A DNA stretch of 64,000 bases from Terriglobus tenax (GTDB taxonomy: Bacteria; Acidobacteriota; Terriglobia; Terriglobales; Acidobacteriaceae), in assembly GCF_025685395.1 (NCBI RefSeq), contig NZ_JAGSYA010000004.1, positions 1,860,001 to 1,924,000 of the forward strand. Direction: 5' to 3'. The notes beneath the pieces were generated by a model. That model had not been told where the DNA came from, did not search any database, and saw only the letters and a program-made list of their open reading frames with translations. The position numbers were made by a program, and so were the translations under genes. This document shows, piece by piece, positions 53,165 to 62,405 of the stretch. Each line of letters starts with the position of its first letter. Position 1 is the first letter of the stretch.

Positions 53165-53300
53165 GGAGGGCTCGTTGGCTAGATGACTGGCAACGAACGG
53201 GTGCCCCGTACCTGCGCAGCAGATGCGGGCAGGCTGGGGATAGCAAGCGTCACGCTTTTGTCTTTACCAGCCAACCAGTCATCTAGCCAAGCAGCCCTCC
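53165..53300. repeat. 136-bp MITE-like element with 26-bp inverted ends
   Basis: GGAGGGCT-cgt-TGGCTAGATGACTGG at one end pairs with CCAGTCATCTAGCCA-agc-AGCCCTCC at the other: 23 of 26 positions match. The 84-bp interior holds the GGGTGCCCC core at 53199-53229. No coding capacity is seen, and no clear target duplication. It sits in the divergent space between dinB-like and GT-C genes. Confidence 0.65.
53199..53229. repeat. GGGTGCCCC core repeat inside the MITE-like element
   Basis: GGGTGCCCCGTACCTGCGCA and the following GCAGATGCGGG share prefix and CTGCGCAG.AGATG core with the repeat at 39201-39233. Confidence 0.55.
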
Positions 53301-53318
53301 CACTGGTTCAATAAAGCC

Positions 53319-54593
53319 ATGGCAACCAACACCGGCAGTGAGCAAGCACCCATCCGTCTGCCGTGGAAGATCTTCTGGATCGGACTCATCGTCCGCATCC
53401 TCTATATGACGCTGGCCCACACCTACCGCATCCGCTTGTTTGAGGATCACTTCCAGTTCGGATGGGAGGCAGGCCGCGTCGCCCGCGCCCTGGTCAACGG
53501 TTACGGCTATGCCGACCCCTTCCAGGGACACACCGGCCCCACTGCCTGGCTGCCGCCCCTCTATACGCTGATGATCGCGGCCTGCTTCAAGCTCTTCGGT
53601 ATCTACACGCCGCTCAGCGCCTGGACCGTCCTGGCGCTCAACTCTGTCTTCTCCGCGCTGACAGCGCTGGCCGTCTACGAGATCGCTTACCGCTGCTTCA
53701 ATCCCAAAGTCGCCCTCTGGTCCGGATGGCTCTGGGCGCTTTACCCCGCTGCCCTGCAGTTCGCCGTCAAGTGGATCTGGGAGATGAGCCTGACCTGCTG
53801 CCTCTTCACCTGGATCTTCCTCCTCGCCCTCCGTATGCGCGATGAAGGCGGCGGCACCTGGCGGCAATGGAGCCTCTTTGGAGCACTTGGTGGCCTGCTG
53901 GCTCTCAACAACGCCACCCCCACCGTCTTCCTGCCAGTCGCCGCTCTGTGGGTCTTCTGGGGAGCTCCGGAATGCCGGCTGCAAACCCTGCGCCGCGCCA
54001 TCGTCTCAGGCCTGATCGCAGGCGCACTTCTCGCCCCCTGGGTTCTCCGCAACTACCGCGTGATGCACGCCTTCATCCCCATCCGCAGCAACTTCGGAGC
54101 AGAGAACTACATGGGCAACTCGCCCTGGTCGGTTGGATTTCCCTGGGGCACCACCGTCCCGCTCGAAAACACCCGCATCCTCGACGAGTACCGCACCAAG
54201 GGTGAGGTCCAGTGGTCCAGGGAACGTGGCGACATCGCCAGCGAGTGGATACGAACCCACCGGGCACGCTTCTGGAAGCTGACCGCCCTGCGCGCCTACA
54301 TGTTCTGGGCCGGCGTGCCGCAACCCCTCATCCCGCACAAGGAATACGTGGAATACGGCCGCGAGATCAACTTCGCCTTCGGTACCGCCGCCGGGCTGCT
54401 CGGCCTTCTTCTGGCCATCCGTCAAAAACGAAAAGCCGCCTGGCTCATGGCCGCCGCCTTCCTCCTGCTGCCGCTGCCCTACTACATGGTCACCGTGCAG
54501 GCTCGCTTCCGCCACGTGCTGGAGCCGCTGATCATGATCCTGGCCGTCAACCTCTTCCAAAGCGCGGAGAAACGGACCAGTAAAGCCACTTAG
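53319..54593 (+). CDS. GT-C fold membrane glycosyltransferase-like protein
   Basis: This 424-aa protein has about 10 hydrophobic segments. The N-terminal FEDHFQFGWEAGRVARALVNGYGYADPFQGHTGPTAWLPPLYTLMIA motif, with conserved acidic and Pro residues, resembles the GT-C (ArnT/PMT-like) family that uses lipid-linked sugar donors. It may glycosylate proteins or envelope polymers. The donor is unknown. The ATG at 53319 follows the inverted-repeat element. Confidence 0.78.
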   Translation: MATNTGSEQAPIRLPWKIFWIGLIVRILYMTLAHTYRIRLFEDHFQFGWEAGRVARALVNGYGYADPFQGHTGPTAWLPPLYTLMIAACFKLFGIYTPLSAWTVLALNSVFSALTALAVYEIAYRCFNPKVALWSGWLWALYPAALQFAVKWIWEMSLTCCLFTWIFLLALRMRDEGGGTWRQWSLFGALGGLLALNNATPTVFLPVAALWVFWGAPECRLQTLRRAIVSGLIAGALLAPWVLRNYRVMHAFIPIRSNFGAENYMGNSPWSVGFPWGTTVPLENTRILDEYRTKGEVQWSRERGDIASEWIRTHRARFWKLTALRAYMFWAGVPQPLIPHKEYVEYGREINFAFGTAAGLLGLLLAIRQKRKAAWLMAAAFLLLPLPYYMVTVQARFRHVLEPLIMILAVNLFQSAEKRTSKAT

Positions 54594-54668
54594 CTGTTGC
54601 CGCTCCGGCTTTTTTGCTTGTCAGCTCGTCGCCGCAGGCGGAGGGACTCCATTCGCATTTCCCGTCAG

Positions 54669-54689
54669 GGCACGGCTTCGAGCCGTGCC
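54669..54689. repeat. short hairpin repeat
   Basis: GGCACGGCT and AGCCGTGCC form a perfect 9-bp stem with a TCG loop, followed by A-rich DNA. I recall similar short hairpins in Acidobacteriaceae genomes, but this was not searched. Confidence 0.5.
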
Positions 54690-54785
54690 ACAAAAATTCC
54701 CTAAGGAAAAACCAGCGCAGGCCTCGAACGGGAGCGAAAGAGATTCATTGCACCAAAACCAGTGCACCCTCTCCTTAACGCAGAA

Positions 54786-54814
54786 CACCCGGCAAGCTAC
54801 GCGCTCACCGGGTG
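54786..54814 (-). terminator. weak hairpin after rpmB
   Basis: CACCCGG and CCGGGTG form a 7-bp stem about 25 bases downstream of the rpmB stop, with no clear T-run. Confidence 0.35.
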
Positions 54815-54837
54815 CCCTGAAACTACGTTAGGAAGGC

Positions 54838-55026
54838 TTACGCCTTGACGATCTTGCCGGCCTTGATGCAGCCGGTGCAAACGCGGACGCGCTTGCTGGC
54901 GCCGTTGACAACAGCCTTCACCTGCTGCAGATTCACGTTCCAGCGACGGCGGGTAACGTTGTGCGCGTGCGAAATATTGTTGCCGAACTGCGGTCCCTTG
55001 CCGCAAAGCTCACAGGTCTGTGCCAT
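54838..55026 (-). CDS. rpmB: 50S ribosomal protein L28
   Basis: A 62-aa L28 with the zinc-type four cysteines (Cys5, Cys8, Cys50, Cys53) in TCELCGKGP and VCTGCIKAGK. The N-terminal NNISHAHNVTRRRWNVNL is diagnostic. The reading frame extends upstream as an antisense shadow of the next gene; the true start is the ATG at 55026. It stands alone, as is common. Confidence 0.96.
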   Translation of the reverse strand: MAQTCELCGKGPQFGNNISHAHNVTRRRWNVNLQQVKAVVNGASKRVRVCTGCIKAGKIVKA

Positions 55027-55272
55027 GACAAAATCTCCGACTCGTCTTCGGTTGTGCCGAGAATGACGATGAATTTGGATCGGACAGTGGGACCGGGCCA
55101 TGTATCCCGATCGCTTTAGGCTTACCGCGCACCATCCTCGCCCCAAAAGGCACGACGACGCAACGGGCTTGCTGCCGAAGTTAAAGAATACCGCACTTTT
55201 GCCCGCCGGGCAATCGCAGGACAGACCAACCCGCCACACCTTATGCTGGTGCGGAACAAAAAGGGGTGCCGA

Positions 55273-56322
55273 ATGCGAGCTCTCATGCTGGCCGAGTACG
55301 AAAACCTGCAGGTTATTGACATGCCCGTACCGCCCGTCGCCGGCGACGAAGTCCTGATCCAGGTGGCCGCCTGCGGCATCTGCGGCTCCGACGTCCACGG
55401 CTACGACGGCGGCTCCGGCCGCCGCATTCCCCCCATCGTCATGGGGCACGAAGCCGCGGGTGTCATCGCCGCCGTCGGCAGCCAGGTCCAGGGCTACCAG
55501 CCCGGCGACCGCGTCACCTTCGACTCCACCGTCTACTGCGGCCAGTGCGACTTCTGCCGCCGGGGCGAGGTCAACCTCTGCGACAACCGCCAGGTCATGG
55601 GCGTCTCCTGCGGCGACTACCGCCGCCACGGAGCTTTCGCCGAGTTCGTCGCCGTCCCCGCCCGCATCCTCTACAAACTGCCCTCCGGCTTCCCCTTTGA
55701 AGAAGCCGCCATGCTGGAGGCGGTCGCCGTCGCCCTGCACGGCGTTCGCGTCTCCCAGCTCAAGCCCGGAGACTCCGCACTGGTCATCGGAGCCGGCATG
55801 ATCGGCCTGCTGACCGCACAGGCCGCACGCGCCGCAGGAGCACGCTCCGTCACCATCGCCGACGTGGACGCCGCACGCCTGCAGATGGCCGTCGACGTCG
55901 GCATCCCGGACACCCTGCACCTCTCCGGCAACGACCTTGTCGCCGAAATCCTGCGCCGCACCCACAACGTCGGTGTAGACGTCGTCCTCGAAGCCGTGGG
56001 CCGCGCCGAGACCGTCGTCGCCTCCATCGAATGCGTTCGCCGCGGTGGCACCGTCGGCCTCATCGGCAACATCCAGCCCGAGGTTCCCCTTCCCCTGCAG
56101 CGTGTTGTCACCCGCGAGGTGCGCCTGCAGGGCTCCTGCGCCTCCGCCGGCGAGTACGCCGACGCCATCCGCCTGATGAGCGAAGGAGCCATCACCGTCA
56201 AACCCCTGATCACCGCCGTCAGCAGCCTGGAAGAGGCCGCCGGTTGGTTCAGCCGCCTCCACGCCCGCGAGGCAGGCCTGCTGAAAGTCGTCGTCGCCCC
56301 CAACAAGGAGAAGTCGCGTTGA
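55273..56322 (+). CDS. zinc-dependent MDR alcohol dehydrogenase
   Basis: This 349-aa medium-chain dehydrogenase likely oxidises a sugar alcohol or similar polyol. The catalytic zinc ligands are Cys37 in CGSD and His59-Glu60 in GHEAAGV; the structural zinc cysteines are C89, C92, C95 and C103. The Rossmann ALVIGAGMIGLLTAQAARAAGA is clear. Start 55273 has GGGGTG upstream. Its stop overlaps the SDR start (TTGA), so the pair is coupled and probably acts on one pathway. Confidence 0.9.
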   Translation: MRALMLAEYENLQVIDMPVPPVAGDEVLIQVAACGICGSDVHGYDGGSGRRIPPIVMGHEAAGVIAAVGSQVQGYQPGDRVTFDSTVYCGQCDFCRRGEVNLCDNRQVMGVSCGDYRRHGAFAEFVAVPARILYKLPSGFPFEEAAMLEAVAVALHGVRVSQLKPGDSALVIGAGMIGLLTAQAARAAGARSVTIADVDAARLQMAVDVGIPDTLHLSGNDLVAEILRRTHNVGVDVVLEAVGRAETVVASIECVRRGGTVGLIGNIQPEVPLPLQRVVTREVRLQGSCASAGEYADAIRLMSEGAITVKPLITAVSSLEEAAGWFSRLHAREAGLLKVVVAPNKEKSR

Positions 56323-57107
56323 GCCATAATTTTTTCGATCTCACCGGCCAGGTTGCCGTCGTCACCGGAGCCTCCCGTGGCCTGGGCCAGTACTTCTCCC
56401 GCGCACTGGGACGTGCCGGGGCAAAGCTGGTCGTCACCAGCCGCAAGGCAGGCGACTGCGACGCCTTCCTGGAAGAGCTCTCAGGTCTCGACATTGAAGC
56501 CAAAGCCCTCACCCTCGACGTCCGCGACGAGAAGAGCATCGCTGCCTTCGGCCCCGCCGCCGAAGCCGCCTTCGGCAAGGTCGACATCCTGGTGAACAAC
56601 GCCGGCTGCAACATCCGCAAGCCCGCGCTTGACGTCACCTGGGAGGACTGGAACACCATCCTCGAAACCAACCTGCGCGGCCCCTTCTTCGTCGCGCAAA
56701 CCATCGCCCGCGGCATGATCACACGCAACTACGGCCGCATCATCAACGTAGGCTCGGTCACCAGCGTTCGCGGTTCCGCCGGTCTGGGGCCCTACGGAGC
56801 CAGCCGCGGCGGCATCAAGCAACTCACCATGAGCCTGGCCGATGACTGGGGACCGCACGGCATCACCGTCAACGTCCTCGCCCCCGGCTGGTTCAAAACC
56901 AGCCAGAACCGCGTGATGTATGAAGATGCGGGCTGGGTGGAATACCTGGTCGAACGCATCCCCATGAAGCGCCCCGGCGCACCCAACGACCTGGACGGAG
57001 CCGTCGTCTTCCTGGCCAGCGAAGCCTCACGCTACGTCACCGGACAAACCATCCTGATTGACGGCGGCATCTCCATCGGCGCAACCCGCGCCCTGGTAAA
57101 AAAGTAG
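56319..57107 (+). CDS. SDR oxidoreductase with YxxxR active site
   Basis: A 262-aa SDR starting at a TTG that overlaps the MDR stop by 4 bases, with AAGGAG 8 bases upstream. The TGASRGLGQYFSRALG and NNAGCNIRKPAL motifs fit gluconate 5-dehydrogenase-like SDRs. The catalytic segment is YGASRGGIKQL, with Arg where Lys is usual. Members of this subfamily act on sugar acids or related ketones; partner role with the MDR is inferred. Confidence 0.85.
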   Translation: MSHNFFDLTGQVAVVTGASRGLGQYFSRALGRAGAKLVVTSRKAGDCDAFLEELSGLDIEAKALTLDVRDEKSIAAFGPAAEAAFGKVDILVNNAGCNIRKPALDVTWEDWNTILETNLRGPFFVAQTIARGMITRNYGRIINVGSVTSVRGSAGLGPYGASRGGIKQLTMSLADDWGPHGITVNVLAPGWFKTSQNRVMYEDAGWVEYLVERIPMKRPGAPNDLDGAVVFLASEASRYVTGQTILIDGGISIGATRALVKK

Positions 57108-57178
57108 CTGCTGCCCGTGTCATCCTTCGTAACGCGAAGGACGAAGGTGCTTTTATCACCACTCTGCCTGCTTGTTGC

Positions 57179-58015
57179 TTACCGCTGCGCCAGGGTATCC
57201 GGAGGCTGCTGCTTCAGTTCCGTGGCAGCCTGCTGCAAGGTCGTGCCGCTGGGCGTCATCCTGAAGCCGGATTTAACCTCGTCCTCCTGCTCGGAAATCG
57301 ACTTGAACAGGAGCGCCTTGCCGTCGATGTGGATGTGGGTCTCAACAATGATCCACTTCCCGGGGCTGATCTCACGGCGTTCCACCGAAAAGGTTCCTCC
57401 CTTGCGCATACGGCCAAACAGACCCCATCCGAAGGTGACATCGTTGACCAGCGTCCCGCGCATCAGCTTCATGCGGTGCTGCTCTTTATCGACGACAATC
57501 TCACCTGCCATGGCCGCAAAGACGCGGGCCTCCATGGAAGGCGGCGTGAAGTTAGGATTGGGCTGGAAGGCAAGCGTCGTCGTGTCGGGCGTCTCCGACT
57601 TCACCGACCAGTAGAAGGCATCCGGCATCATGCGTAGCATGTCTTCGGCGCGCTTATCGTCTTCTCTGCCGTTCTTGCGCTGCTTCTCCTGCTCACTGGG
57701 GCTGGAGACGAAATCGGAGATCTTCTTATCTTCCTGCGCCAGCTCCGCGGCATTCAGAGTTTTACCGCTGGCACGGATCTTCTTCTTCACAGCGCCGCCA
57801 TCGGTCTCAATCACGTAGAACAGAAAGTCTTCGCCGGGCTTCTGGTAGTGCGAGCGGTACTGCCAGCGGGTGTGGTCATTGCGGTTGGCCTCCAACTCCG
57901 TCTGCATGACGTTGCGGGCCAGACTCTGTGCGGCGGTGTCCTGCGGTTGTGCAAAGACAGGTAGGGCGAAAGCTACAAATGCAACCGGTACGACAATCCA
58001 TCGGGCAGCCATCAT
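57179..58015 (-). CDS. hypothetical exported protein
   Basis: A 278-aa protein with a signal peptide (AARWIVVPVAFVAFALPVFAQ). The body has repeated structural motifs (HTRWQYRSHYQKPGEDFLFYVIETDG, GGTFSVERREISPGKWIIVETHIHIDGKALLFKS) reminiscent of LolA-like outer-membrane carrier proteins, but I cannot place it firmly. I chose the tandem ATG at 58015, which follows AAGGAG by 10 bases. A palindrome lies 57 bases upstream. Confidence 0.72.
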   Translation of the reverse strand: MMAARWIVVPVAFVAFALPVFAQPQDTAAQSLARNVMQTELEANRNDHTRWQYRSHYQKPGEDFLFYVIETDGGAVKKKIRASGKTLNAAELAQEDKKISDFVSSPSEQEKQRKNGREDDKRAEDMLRMMPDAFYWSVKSETPDTTTLAFQPNPNFTPPSMEARVFAAMAGEIVVDKEQHRMKLMRGTLVNDVTFGWGLFGRMRKGGTFSVERREISPGKWIIVETHIHIDGKALLFKSISEQEDEVKSGFRMTPSGTTLQQAATELKQQPPDTLAQR

Positions 58016-58071
58016 GACGTCAGGGCTCCTTCGTAATCTTGCTGACCCGGTTGGATGCACCTTTGTCGCGC

Positions 58072-58098
58072 ACGGTTTACAAGGGATTTGTAAACCGT
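58072..58098. promoter_or_regulatory. palindrome upstream of hypothetical gene
   Basis: ACGGTTTAC and GTAAACCGT form perfect 9-bp arms with AAGGGATTT between. It could be an operator for the exported protein gene. Unproven. Confidence 0.4.
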
Positions 58099-58208
58099 TG
58101 ATTCGGAAGGTCTGGATGATGGGATAAATGGATGGTTCGATGGCCAAAGATGCCCACCCATCCGCGGCGCATATGGATAGGGCACCCAGGCCCGTGACCC
58201 ACGGATCC

Positions 58209-58239
58209 GGGTGCCCCACTCACGCTCAGCGTGAGTGGG
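58209..58239. repeat. GGGTGCCCC hairpin repeat
   Basis: GGGTGCCCCACTCACGCT runs into the perfect 12-bp stem CCCACTCACGCT/AGCGTGAGTGGG with a one-base loop. Prefix shared with 49501 and 53199. Confidence 0.6.
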
Positions 58240-58246
58240 AATCGTG

Positions 58247-59482
58247 TCAGGCGATCACGGCCAGCTTGGCGCGCTTGCCCAGGCGCACCGGAATCCGCGC
58301 AGGAAGCTCGGGCACAGTCAATGCGGTTTCCTTGTGAACATTGCCGTCGATGCGCACTGCGCCTTCGGCCAGCTTGCGGGTCGCTTCACCGGCTGAGGCA
58401 GCAAGGCCCAGTGCCACCAGCAGCTTCTGCACGCGCACGGTGTTCTCGCCCAACGTAATCTCCGCAAACGAAACCGCCACCTCTTCCAGATCATCAGCAA
58501 CCGCCTTCTGCTGGAAGGTCTTGGCCCAGTTCTCCTCCGCCTGCTGCGCCTCGGCCTCGGAGTGGAAGCCGGTAGTGATGGTGCGAGCCAGGTTCTTCTT
58601 GGCCTGCATCGGGTGCAGGGCTCCGCTGGCAACGTCGGCGCGCATCTGGTCAATGGCGCTCTGCGGCAGGTCAGTCAGGAAGACCCAGTAGCGCCACATC
58701 AGCTCGTCACTGACCGACATCAGCTTGCCATACATTTCGCCTGCGGGCTCGGTGATGCCGATGAAGTTGCCCAGCGATTTCGACATCTTCTGCACACCAT
58801 CCAGGCCTTCCAGAATGGGCGTCATCAGGATAATCTGTGGTGCCTGGCCATGGGTGCGCTGCAGGTCGCGGCCGCGCATCAGATTGAACTTCTGGTCCGT
58901 TCCGCCCAGTTCCACATCGCACTTCAGCGCAACCGAGTCATAGCCCTGTGCCATGGGATACAGCAGCTCATGCACATGGATCGGCTGTTCTTCCTGGAAA
59001 CGCTTGTGGAAGTCCTCGCGCTCCAGCATCTGCGAGACGGTGAACTGCGCCGTCAGCTTGATGATGCCGGCATAGCCCAGCTGGTCGAGCCACTCGGAGT
59101 TGTAGCGGACCTCGGTCTTTTCGGGGTCCAGGATCTTGAAGACCTGTTCCTTGTAGGTCTCGGCGTTCGCGTCGATCTCTTCGCGTGTGAGCGGCTTGCG
59201 GGTCTGGTTCTTACCGGTGGGATCGCCGATCAGGGCGGTGGAGTCGCCGATAAGAAAGATGACCGTATGACCCAGCGTCTGGAAGTGCTTGAGCTTGCGC
59301 ATGAGCACGGTGTGGCCCAGGTGCAGGTCCGGCGCCGTGGGGTCAAAGCCCGCCTTGATGCGCATGGGCACACCGGTGGCGATTGATTTCTCAATGCGCT
59401 TGGTCAGGTCTTCAAGGGGCAGAATTTCGGCAGCGCCCTTGGTGATGAGATCGAGCTGTTCTTGCAAAGACGGAAAGGTCAT
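58247..59482 (-). CDS. tyrS: tyrosyl-tRNA synthetase
   Basis: A 411-aa class I synthetase. The HIGH-type motif is HLGHTVL and the KMSKS motif is [11 protein letters not shown]-terminal S4 domain ([28 protein letters not shown]) binds tRNA. The start at 59482 removes 34 residues of low similarity. Lone gene, convergent with none; a MmcQ-like gene diverges. Confidence 0.95.
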   Translation of the reverse strand: MTFPSLQEQLDLITKGAAEILPLEDLTKRIEKSIATGVPMRIKAGFDPTAPDLHLGHTVLMRKLKHFQTLGHTVIFLIGDSTALIGDPTGKNQTRKPLTREEIDANAETYKEQVFKILDPEKTEVRYNSEWLDQLGYAGIIKLTAQFTVSQMLEREDFHKRFQEEQPIHVHELLYPMAQGYDSVALKCDVELGGTDQKFNLMRGRDLQRTHGQAPQIILMTPILEGLDGVQKMSKSLGNFIGITEPAGEMYGKLMSVSDELMWRYWVFLTDLPQSAIDQMRADVASGALHPMQAKKNLARTITTGFHSEAEAQQAEENWAKTFQQKAVADDLEEVAVSFAEITLGENTVRVQKLLVALGLAASAGEATRKLAEGAVRIDGNVHKETALTVPELPARIPVRLGKRAKLAVIA

Positions 59483-59547
59483 GGCTAGGCACCTACAAGT
59501 ATAGAAGGCGGCAGACATTGTCAGTAGCCCGGTGGGATACTGCCGCC

Positions 59548-59922
59548 ATGGACGCCGAAAGCACACGCCGATTCCTGAAGTCACTGCCGCACGTAAAGGA
59601 AACGCGGCAGTGGGGCGACAACCTGGTCTTCTGGGTTGGCGATAAGACCACCGGTGGCAAGATGTTCGCCCTCATCAACCTGGACGATGAGTCCCGCCTG
59701 GGCCGGCAGCCGGTAGTCTTCAGCTTCGCCGCCGATCCGGAACAGTTCCACGAACTGCTGGAGATAGAAGGCGTTCTGCCCGCACCCTACCTGGCACGGG
59801 CAAAGTGGGTGGCGCTGGCGGAGTGGAACATCTTCCGCAAGGCAGAGCTGGAAGAGCTTCTGCGCCAGGCGCACACACGTGTCTTCCAGAAGCTGCCGAA
59901 GAAGGTGAAGGCGGCACTCTAA
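59548..59922 (+). CDS. MmcQ/YjbR-like DNA-binding protein
   Basis: About 124 aa. The pattern [32 protein letters not shown]..., then [17 protein letters not shown] fits the MmcQ/YjbR family of small proteins with a CyaY-like fold. DNA binding is known for some. It overlaps the convergent copper ATPase by 4 bases at the stop. Start 59548 follows a weak signal. Confidence 0.8.
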
Positions 59923-62348
59923 AGCTTCGCCGCCCGCAGCCGCAGTGCATTCGCAATCACAGAGACCGAGCTGAAGCTCATGGCAGCAGCCGCGATCATG
60001 GGGCTAAGCACGATGCCGAAGAGGGGATACAGCACGCCGGCGGCGACCGGAACCCCCAGCGCGTTGTAGACGAAGGCAAAGAAGAGATTCTGCTTGATGT
60101 TGCTCATCGTCGCCTCGCTCAGGCGGCGTGCGCGCAGAATGCCGCTGAGGTCGCCCTTCAGCAGCGTGACGCCCGCCGTCTGCATGGCAACATCGGCGCC
60201 GGTGCCCATTGCAATGCCGACATCGGCCCTGGCCAGGGCAATAGCATCGTTGACACCATCCCCAGCCATGGCGACCACGTGGCCCTCACTCTGCAGCCTC
60301 TCAATAGCCTCGCGCTTGCCTGTTGGCAGTACCTCGGCAATCACCGTGTCGATGCCAAGCTGACCGGCTACGGCTTCGGCCGTGGCGCGGCTGTCGCCAG
60401 TCAGCATAACGATTGCGAGGCCTTCGTTGCGAAGCTGTTTGAGTGCATCTACCGCTGTGGCCTTAATGGGGTCGGCGACAGCAAGGATGCCCGCGAAGGT
60501 GTTGTCCTGCGCCAGAAAGATCGCTGTCTGGCCCAGGCGGCGCATGCCATCCGCAGCGCCGGCATACGGCGCAGTGTCGATGCCAAGCTCCTGCATCAGC
60601 GCCGTATTGCCCAAAGCGATTGCATGGCTTTCAATCTGCCCGCGAACCCCTTTGCCGGTAATGGAAGTGAAGGCCGTTACCGGTAGCAGAGCGATGTTTC
60701 GTTCTTTGGCTGCACCGACGATGGCGGCGGCCAGTGGGTGTTCGCTGGCGTTTTCAAGACTGGCGGCAAGCTGCAGCGCACGGGCTTCGTCGTTGGCCTG
60801 GATAGCGACTAGCTTCGGCTTGCCTTCGGTCAGCGTGCCGGTCTTGTCCAGAACAAGCGTGTCGACCTTGCCGAAGCGTTCCAACGCCTCGGCATTGCGG
60901 AACAGCACACCCATATGCGCGGCCTTGCCACTGGCTACCATGATGGACATCGGCGTGGCCAGGCCCAGAGCGCAGGGGCAGGCAATCATGACGACGGAGA
61001 CAGCCGCGACCAACGCATGTGCCAGCCGTGGTTGTGGCCCTACCGTCGCCCACAACACCGCTGCAAGAATCGCCGCGAAGACGACGGCAGGAACAAAGTA
61101 GCCTGCAACCTTGTCCGCAAGCCGTTGAATGGGAGCGCGGCTGCGCTGCGCCTCGGCCACCATCTGCACAATCTGCGCCAGCAGGCTGTCGCGGCCCACA
61201 CGCTCGGCGCGAAGGACAAGGGTTCCCGTGCCATTGAGCGTAGCTCCGGTCACGCGATCACCCGCGTGTTTTTCAACCGGCAGAGGTTCCCCCGTCATCA
61301 TCGATTCGTCGACCGAGCTTGCACCTTCCGTAACGATGCCGTCAGCGGGAATCTTCTCTCCGGGACGCACGCGCAACAGGTCGCCTGCGTGGACCAGGTC
61401 AAGCGGCACATCCTCTTCCGTTCCGTCGGCCTTGATACGCCGCGCGGACTTCGCCGCAAGCCCCAGCAGGCTGCGGATGGCCTGCCCCGTGCGGGCGCGG
61501 GCCTTCAGCTCCATCACCTGGCCCAGCAGCACCAGCACCACGATCACAGCAGCCGCCTCAAAGTACACAGGCGGCTGTCCCATCTCGTCGCGGAAAGTAG
61601 CCGGGAAGAGTCCGGGGGCAATCATCGCGGCCACACTCGTGCCGTAGGCCACCGCCACACCCAGCCCGATGAGCGTGAACATATTCAGGTTGCGCGTGCG
61701 GACAGACTGCACGGCGCGCTCAAAGAACGGCCATCCGGCCCACAGAACAACAGGCGTCGCAAGCGCCATCTCCAGCCAGTGCAGGGTGCTGCTACCGATG
61801 AGATGTTCCAGCCACATGCCACTCATCGCGGCGACGAAAACCGGCGCGGTCAGCAGGGCAGAGATCCAGAGGCGGCGGCGAAAGTCGGTAAGCTCAGGGT
61901 TCTCCTGCTCCTCAACCTCGACTGTGCGTGGCTCCAGCGCCATACCGCACTTCGGGCAATTCCCGGGATGGTCGCTGACCACCTCCGGATGCATGGGGCA
62001 GGTGTACTCCACGCGCGTCAGGGACGGAGGAGCGGCAGGCTCCAATGCCATGCCACACTTCGGGCAGGTGCCGGGCCCTTTCTGGCGAACCTCGGGGTCC
62101 ATGGGACAGGTGTATTCGGCCTGCATCTCCGCTGCGGTAGGTGGAGTTGCGGGCCTGGGGTTCAGATATTTTTCCGGATCGCCGGTAAACTTCGTCGCGC
62201 AGCCCTGGCAGCAGAAGTAGTACATCTTGCCGCTGTATTCGGCCTTCGCTTTTGCCGTGGCGGGGTCCACCATCATGCCGCAGACAGGGTCTTTCTGCGC
62301 GGGCTGGCTGACGATGTGGAAGGGCGAAGGCTTCGTACCGGTATCCAT
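59919..62348 (-). CDS. copper-type P1B ATPase with YHS and double HMBD
   Basis: An 809-aa metal exporter. N-terminal YHS domain (about 18-64, [10 protein letters not shown]...[10 protein letters not shown]) is followed by two heavy-metal-binding units (79-104 and 115-140: CPMDPEV...[10 protein letters not shown], and CPMHPEV...). The P-type core has CPC in TM6 ([11 protein letters not shown]), [15 protein letters not shown] and the Cu-type TM7/8 residues ([15 protein letters not shown]). It likely exports Cu+ and could take other soft metals. Its 3' end overlaps the convergent MmcQ-like gene. Confidence 0.94.
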
Positions 62349-62405
62349 CTGGTTCTCCCCTGACTATGCAGATGTTGCGAAGTGAAGTGAGGATGCACTC
62401 GCGGT

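Noticed and set aside
54838-56262. 474-aa frame ending in rpmB
   Set aside because: Only its last 62 residues are L28. The rest is antisense to the MDR dehydrogenase.
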